From Mycolicibacterium baixiangningiae (GTDB taxonomy: Bacteria > Actinomycetota > Actinomycetes > Mycobacteriales > Mycobacteriaceae), in contig NZ_CP066218.1 of the NCBI RefSeq assembly GCF_016313185.1, positions 5,456,001-5,520,000 of the forward strand: a stretch of 64,000 bases of DNA. The letters run 5' to 3'. This document shows positions 63,369-64,000 of this stretch, piece by piece; the first letter of the stretch is position 1; each line of letters opens with the position of its first letter. A program made the position numbers and the translations under genes. The notes below the pieces were generated by a model, which worked only from the letters and a program-made list of their open reading frames with translations, ran no database searches and was not told where the DNA came from.

Positions 63369-64000
63369 TCAGGCGCGGCGCAGGGTCAGCAGCGTGATCT
63401 CGCTGGGCGCGAACACCCGGAACGGCGGGCCCCAGAACCCGGTACCGCGGCTGGTGTAGAGCTGCGTCTTGTCGCCGTGGCGGCTCAGGCCGTGCACCAC
63501 CGGCTGCTCGAGCCGGACGAGGAGGTTGAACGGCCAGATCTGCCCGCCGTGGGTGTGGCCGGAGATCTGCAGGTCCACCTCGGCGCGCGCCGCATGGGTG
63601 ACCTGCTTGGGCTGATGCGCCAGGAGCAGCACCGGCAGCGTGCGGTCGGCGCCGGCGAGCGCGGCCTCGAGGTTGGCACCGTGCCCGTGCACCCCGGACG
63701 CCTTCGCGGTGGCGTCGTCCACCCCGGCGACGACGAGCCGGTCACCCCCGCGCTCGACGACGATGTGCCGGTTGTGCAGCGCGTCCCAGCCGATGCTCTC
63801 CATGTAGTCGAGCCAGCCCTGCGCCTCGCTGAAGTACTCGTGGTTGCCGGTGACGTAGACGCGGGCCGAGGCAGCCTCGACGGAGGCCAGCGGGCCGGCC
63901 TGGTCCAGGCGTTGGTCGACGGTGCCGTCGGCGATGTCACCGACGTGGCAGACGACGTCGGCGGCGAGATCGTTGACGCGCTTCACCACCGCCGCCGACC
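63369..64000 (-). CDS. Calcineurin-like metallophosphoesterase, partial (N-terminus beyond window)
   Basis: The visible ~206 residues carry metal-binding motifs of the family: HVGDIADG, GNHEY, LLAHQPK and GHTHGGQIWP. The first DxH motif lies outside the window. The closing segment SRGTGFWGPPFRVFAPSEITLLTL is typical of the YkuE-like membrane-associated phosphoesterases of actinobacteria. The substrate is not known. Confidence 0.85.
   Translation of the reverse strand, partial: SAAVVKRVNDLAADVVCHVGDIADGTVDQRLDQAGPLASVEAASARVYVTGNHEYFSEAQGWLDYMESIGWDALHNRHIVVERGGDRLVVAGVDDATAKASGVHGHGANLEAALAGADRTLPVLLLAHQPKQVTHAARAEVDLQISGHTHGGQIWPFNLLVRLEQPVVHGLSRHGDKTQLYTSRGTGFWGPPFRVFAPSEITLLTLRRA

Overview
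The window comes from a rapidly growing mycobacterium or close relative (high GC; dprE1-dprE2-aftA-embC-embA-embB arabinogalactan locus, a 13E12-type DUF222/HNH gene, a PknF-like kinase). The species cannot be named from the sequence. Chromosomal backbone lies at both ends: a DUF1023 hydrolase (minus strand, cut by the window edge), a leaderless-looking promoter, then the plus-strand cell-wall operon up to 15782, and on the right a Ser/Thr kinase and a metallophosphoesterase (cut by the edge).

Between them, about 44.75 kb (16981-61735) is an integrated mobile element. It splits one DUF222/HNH endonuclease gene: codons 1-349 lie at 15934-16980, and the rest resumes in frame at 61734-61976. The first gene inside is a large serine integrase. 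The backbone resembles an actinomycete integrative and conjugative element (AICE): RepSA-type initiator, FtsK/TraB-like translocase, SCO3933-family regulator, divergent HTH regulator, Nudix protein (Pif-like position) and an HD protein. An AAA ATPase plus S8 protease pair (IetA/IetS-type defence module) sits next to the integrase.

The cargo (28639-59226) looks like a complete non-ribosomal peptide cluster on the minus strand: StrR-like activator, MbtH protein, methyltransferase, a very large NRPS gene (modules 1-5), a second NRPS gene (module 6 with thioesterase), an ornithine/lysine cyclodeaminase homologue, and copies of the FAS-II dehydratase subunits HadB and HadC. Module logic is Cstart-A-T / C-A-T-E / C-A(NMT)-T-E / C-A-T-E / C-A-T / C-A-T-TE: a hexapeptide with D-residues at 2, 3 and 4, N-methylation at residue 3, and two identical last A domains whose pocket resembles pipecolate-activating domains. 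The HadBC copies may act on an acyl chain or be a resistant duplicate of the peptide's target.

NRPS modules are nearly identical in DNA outside short A-domain cores. About 27 small indels break the first NRPS gene, almost all in DNA present in several copies and with very few substitutions, so many are probably consensus errors in long repeats rather than decay.
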